A stretch of DNA of 34,577 bases, from assembly GCA_905480105.1 (NCBI GenBank), contig CAJQPC010000199.1:1-34577 (forward strand), in the 5' to 3' direction. The notes beneath the pieces are model-generated. The model was not told where the DNA came from and made no database searches. It saw only the letters and a list, made by a program, of their open reading frames with translations. The translations under genes were made by a program, and so were the position numbers. The DNA comes from an uncultured bacterium (lineage in GTDB: Bacteria; Myxococcota_A; UBA796; CAJQPC01). Positions 32,378 to 34,577 of this stretch are shown piece after piece. How positions within the stretch are numbered: position 1 is the first letter of the stretch; each line of letters opens with the position of its first letter.

Positions 32378-33075
32378 GCATCCCTCACGTCCTGGTCACT
32401 GGGGGAGCCACCGGCATCGGCCTGGCAATCACCCAACACCTGCTCTCCAAGGGCATGCGGGTCAGTGTGTGCAGCCGGCGACCCGAGCCCTTGGCCGCCG
32501 TAGCCGAGCTTGGCGCTCAGGTTTTGCGATGGGACCTGACCCAGACCGATGGACTGGTCAAAGAGTTCGCTCCCCTGACCCACCTGGTTCACTGCGCCGG
32601 GAACGACAACAACGCCCCCATCGGAAGTTGGCACAGGTCCGCCTTCCAGGACACGCTGGCACTCCACGCAGTCGCCACGGCCATGTTGATGCAGGACTGG
32701 GCGACACAGGCGCCGCTCGGCGGCTGCTTTGTGGGCGTGGCTTCTACTCTGGGTCGCCGAAGTGCACCGGGCAAGGCTGCCTATGCTGCTGCCAAAGCCG
32801 CCATGCTCTCCATCTGTCAGAGCGGCGCGATGGAGCTTGCCCCACAGGGCTTACGGGTCAACGCCGTATTGCCTGGCGTGGTGGAGACCGAAATGACTCG
32901 CAAGCCCAGGTCACCCGGAGCCGACATCGATGCACAACTCGCCGCATTGGCGGCCCTGCATCCACTGGGCAGACTCGGTTCCACCAGCGAGGTCGCCGTC
33001 GCGGTCGCGTACTTGCTCGAGGCGCAATGGACAACAGGGGCGGAGCTGGTCGTAGACGGCGGACTGAGTCTGTAA
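32374..33075 (+). CDS. short-chain dehydrogenase/reductase
   Basis: A 233-aa SDR starting at GTG 32374, which overlaps the FolB-cupin stop as GTGA; the longer ORF-track frame to 32263 is within that gene. Motifs: VLVTGGATGIGLAI (dinucleotide binding), HCAGN (NAG-type), ASTLGRRSAPGKAAYAAAKAAM with active-site Ser/Tyr/Lys, LPGVVETEM and LVVDGG. It resembles FabG-like reductases. Its substrate is unknown, but its place as the last gene of the pterin operon suggests it reduces or oxidises the product of the preceding enzymes. Confidence 0.85.
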   Translation: MSIPHVLVTGGATGIGLAITQHLLSKGMRVSVCSRRPEPLAAVAELGAQVLRWDLTQTDGLVKEFAPLTHLVHCAGNDNNAPIGSWHRSAFQDTLALHAVATAMLMQDWATQAPLGGCFVGVASTLGRRSAPGKAAYAAAKAAMLSICQSGAMELAPQGLRVNAVLPGVVETEMTRKPRSPGADIDAQLAALAALHPLGRLGSTSEVAVAVAYLLEAQWTTGAELVVDGGLSL

Positions 33076-33120
33076 GAAAAAGAGTGATTCACCGGCTCGC
33101 TCCCTTCGACCCACGCATCT

Positions 33121-34005
33121 TCACATCCTCTTCAGGGGATCTTCCTCCCGGCTCACCACCGCTTTCCCTTTCAGTTCCAACAAGTCTTTGTCGAGCAAGT
33201 GACTCACCCGAACATTGCCCAGCGCGGTCATCATGTTTCCTTTCACGTGACCATTCTCGGCATGGAGCTTGCCGATCATGGCCTTGACGTTCTGCCGCTG
33301 CATGTTTTCTTGTGACCCACACAGATTGCAGGGCAAAATCGGAAAATCCATCAGCTGACTGAACTCGGCAATCACCTCTTCGGCGCAAAAGGCCAAAGGC
33401 CGAATCACAATGTTCCGCCCGTCGTCGGCGTGGAGCTTGGGTGGCATGGACTTGAGCTGTCCCGAATAGAGGAGGTTCAGCATCGCTGTCTCGATCAGAT
33501 CGTCCCGATGGTGTCCCAGTGCGATCTTGTTGCAGCCCAGCTCCTGGGCCGCAGTGTAGAGATTCCCGCGGCGCAGGCGAGAACACAGGCTGCAGTAGGT
33601 CTTGCCCTTGGCCACCTTTTCCAAGACGATGCTGTAGGTGTCCTTGCGCAGCATCTTGTAGGCGTAGCCGTGCTCTTCCAAGTAGTCCGAGATGCGGTGC
33701 TGCTCAAAGCCTGGCTGGACCTGGTCCAAGTTCACCGCAATGAGCTCAAAGTTCATCAAGGCCTTTTCTTGGATGCGCCGCAACAAATGCAGCATCACCC
33801 AGCTGTCCTTGCCCCCGCTCAGGCACACCATGATCTTGTCGTGCGGCTCGATCAGACCAAACTCGACGCTGCATTTGGCCACCTCCCGCATCAAGCGCTT
33901 CTCCAGACGAGTCCGCTGTTTCTTCGCGGCCTCTGCGGCTGCGACAGGGTCGTAAGGGGCGTCCTGGTGGGTGCCCTTGGAAGGAGAAAGGTCGTTTGGG
34001 GACAT
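33121..34005 (-). CDS. ttcA: tRNA 2-thiocytidine biosynthesis protein TtcA
   Basis: TtcA thiolates C32 of some tRNAs using an iron-sulfur cluster. The PP-loop is CLSGGKDSWVM. The cluster cysteine pairs appear as YCSLCSRLRRGNLY and PCNLCGSQENMQRQ, with LGHHRDDLIETAMLNLLYSG between them. Length 294 aa from ATG 34005 is near the family norm. The ORF track starts at 34101, and an ATG at 34035 is a second option, but the extra N-terminus (Pro/Arg-rich) does not look like TtcA. It faces the SDR gene tail-to-tail and is divergent from the gene at 34123. Confidence 0.92.
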   Translation of the reverse strand: MSPNDLSPSKGTHQDAPYDPVAAAEAAKKQRTRLEKRLMREVAKCSVEFGLIEPHDKIMVCLSGGKDSWVMLHLLRRIQEKALMNFELIAVNLDQVQPGFEQHRISDYLEEHGYAYKMLRKDTYSIVLEKVAKGKTYCSLCSRLRRGNLYTAAQELGCNKIALGHHRDDLIETAMLNLLYSGQLKSMPPKLHADDGRNIVIRPLAFCAEEVIAEFSQLMDFPILPCNLCGSQENMQRQNVKAMIGKLHAENGHVKGNMMTALGNVRVSHLLDKDLLELKGKAVVSREEDPLKRM

Positions 34006-34122
34006 GCTGACCTTGGGCCCGAGAGGGTGGGGCATTCGCTCTGGCCACGCAGGCCTAACACACAGCGTAAAGGACAGACTGCCACGGGGCCAGCTTCCCA
34101 CACATCGATTAGGAGACAGCCC

Positions 34123-34577
34123 ATGGCCCGTTACCTACATCCCAAGCGTGCAATCTCCGTCGAGAAAGAGGACGGCCGCATCGGCTGCGCCAGCTTTGGT
34201 TTGGTCGGCTACGCAGCGATGCTGATGCTCCTGGGCGTCGGCTCTCTGTTGTGCGCGGGAATGACCCTCAACACCGCCATGTTGATGACCAACGCACCCA
34301 ACAAGCTGTCCGCCGGGGTGGAGATCGAGGGCTGGCGCCTGTCAGAGCTGCGCCGCTGGAAGGTCTTAGACACGCGAACGCCGCAGCTGTACCACGACCA
34401 CAGTGAGTGGTCCGACGGCACCAGCGGCTGCATGGTGGTCCAGGGCACCCTACTCCGCTGGGATGAGGAGATGGAGAGCGGTCAGGTAGTGCTGAAGGAC
34501 GCCCAGGTCGGGATCGAAGGCGATGAGGAGACAGGGGGGAGCGTCTGGGTTCGCGACTCTGCCATCCGCTTAGATTG
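34123..34577 (+). CDS. membrane-anchored protein, truncated by window edge
   Basis: Open from ATG 34123 to the window edge (151 codons), so absent from the ORF track. AGGAGA lies 6 nt before the ATG. It reads MARYLHPKRAISVEKEDGRI, then a single membrane span (about 26-52, FGLVGYAAMLMLLGVGSLLCAG), then an extracytoplasmic part with VEIEGWRLSELRRWKVLDTR and acidic, beta-like strands. I recognise no family. The 118 nt between it and ttcA hold no clear promoter. Confidence 0.75.
   Translation, partial: MARYLHPKRAISVEKEDGRIGCASFGLVGYAAMLMLLGVGSLLCAGMTLNTAMLMTNAPNKLSAGVEIEGWRLSELRRWKVLDTRTPQLYHDHSEWSDGTSGCMVVQGTLLRWDEEMESGQVVLKDAQVGIEGDEETGGSVWVRDSAIRLD

Noticed and set aside
1-34577. CRISPR arrays, tRNAs, insertion sequences or phage genes
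   Set aside because: None was found on reading; the only tandem repeat noted is the 6-nt array at 22792.

Overview
The window looks like a chromosomal segment of a high-GC, Gram-negative bacterium, most likely Myxococcota or a related former deltaproteobacterium. This is an inference. It rests on high G+C, frequent GTG/TTG starts, several short-signal-peptide lipoproteins and secreted acidic beta-rich proteins, an NtrC-type (sigma-54) regulator, and a classical envelope/translation housekeeping cluster. No tRNA, rRNA, CRISPR array, insertion sequence or phage gene was seen. I had no database, so every name comes from motif recognition.

Layout: positions 1-21169 are read almost entirely on the minus strand. 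In transcription order (right to left) they hold tsaD, ksgA, a histidine kinase, its sigma-54 response regulator, a polytopic membrane protein, a PP2C phosphatase and a membrane-anchored M23 peptidase. Then come secA with its own promoter, and rpsB, tsf, pyrH, frr, uppS, cdsA, rseP, tsaB, a YdcH/DUF465 protein and an aspartate-semialdehyde-dehydrogenase-like protein. Last is a secreted protein cut by the left window edge, preceded by a well-formed sigma-54 promoter. The core is the familiar translation/isoprenoid/phospholipid/envelope-protease block, without dxr between cdsA and rseP.

Positions 21217-25938 are on the plus strand: a lipoprotein with ASH/Hydin-like domains, a structured gap with a possible 58-aa gene, an alpha/beta-hydrolase-fold protein lacking the nucleophile serine, and sppA. 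Two minus-strand lipoprotein genes follow (25947-27219), separated by a 16-bp-stem terminator. Next are a promoter-driven 54-aa basic protein on the plus strand and a minus-strand holB-tatD pair.

Positions 29530-33075 form a plus-strand operon: greB, an RluA-family pseudouridine synthase, a PTR1/FolM-type pteridine reductase, a dihydroneopterin-aldolase domain fused to a cupin, and a second SDR. The last four are joined by 4-nt overlaps or a 9-nt gap and look like a pterin-modifying unit. It is followed by convergent ttcA and a truncated plus-strand membrane-anchored protein.

The parts most worth a second look are the FolB-cupin/PTR1/SDR operon, the sigma-54 promoter with an upstream palindrome at the left end, the hydrolase lacking its nucleophile with its structured leader, the three-PDZ RseP, and the ASADH-like protein without its catalytic histidine.
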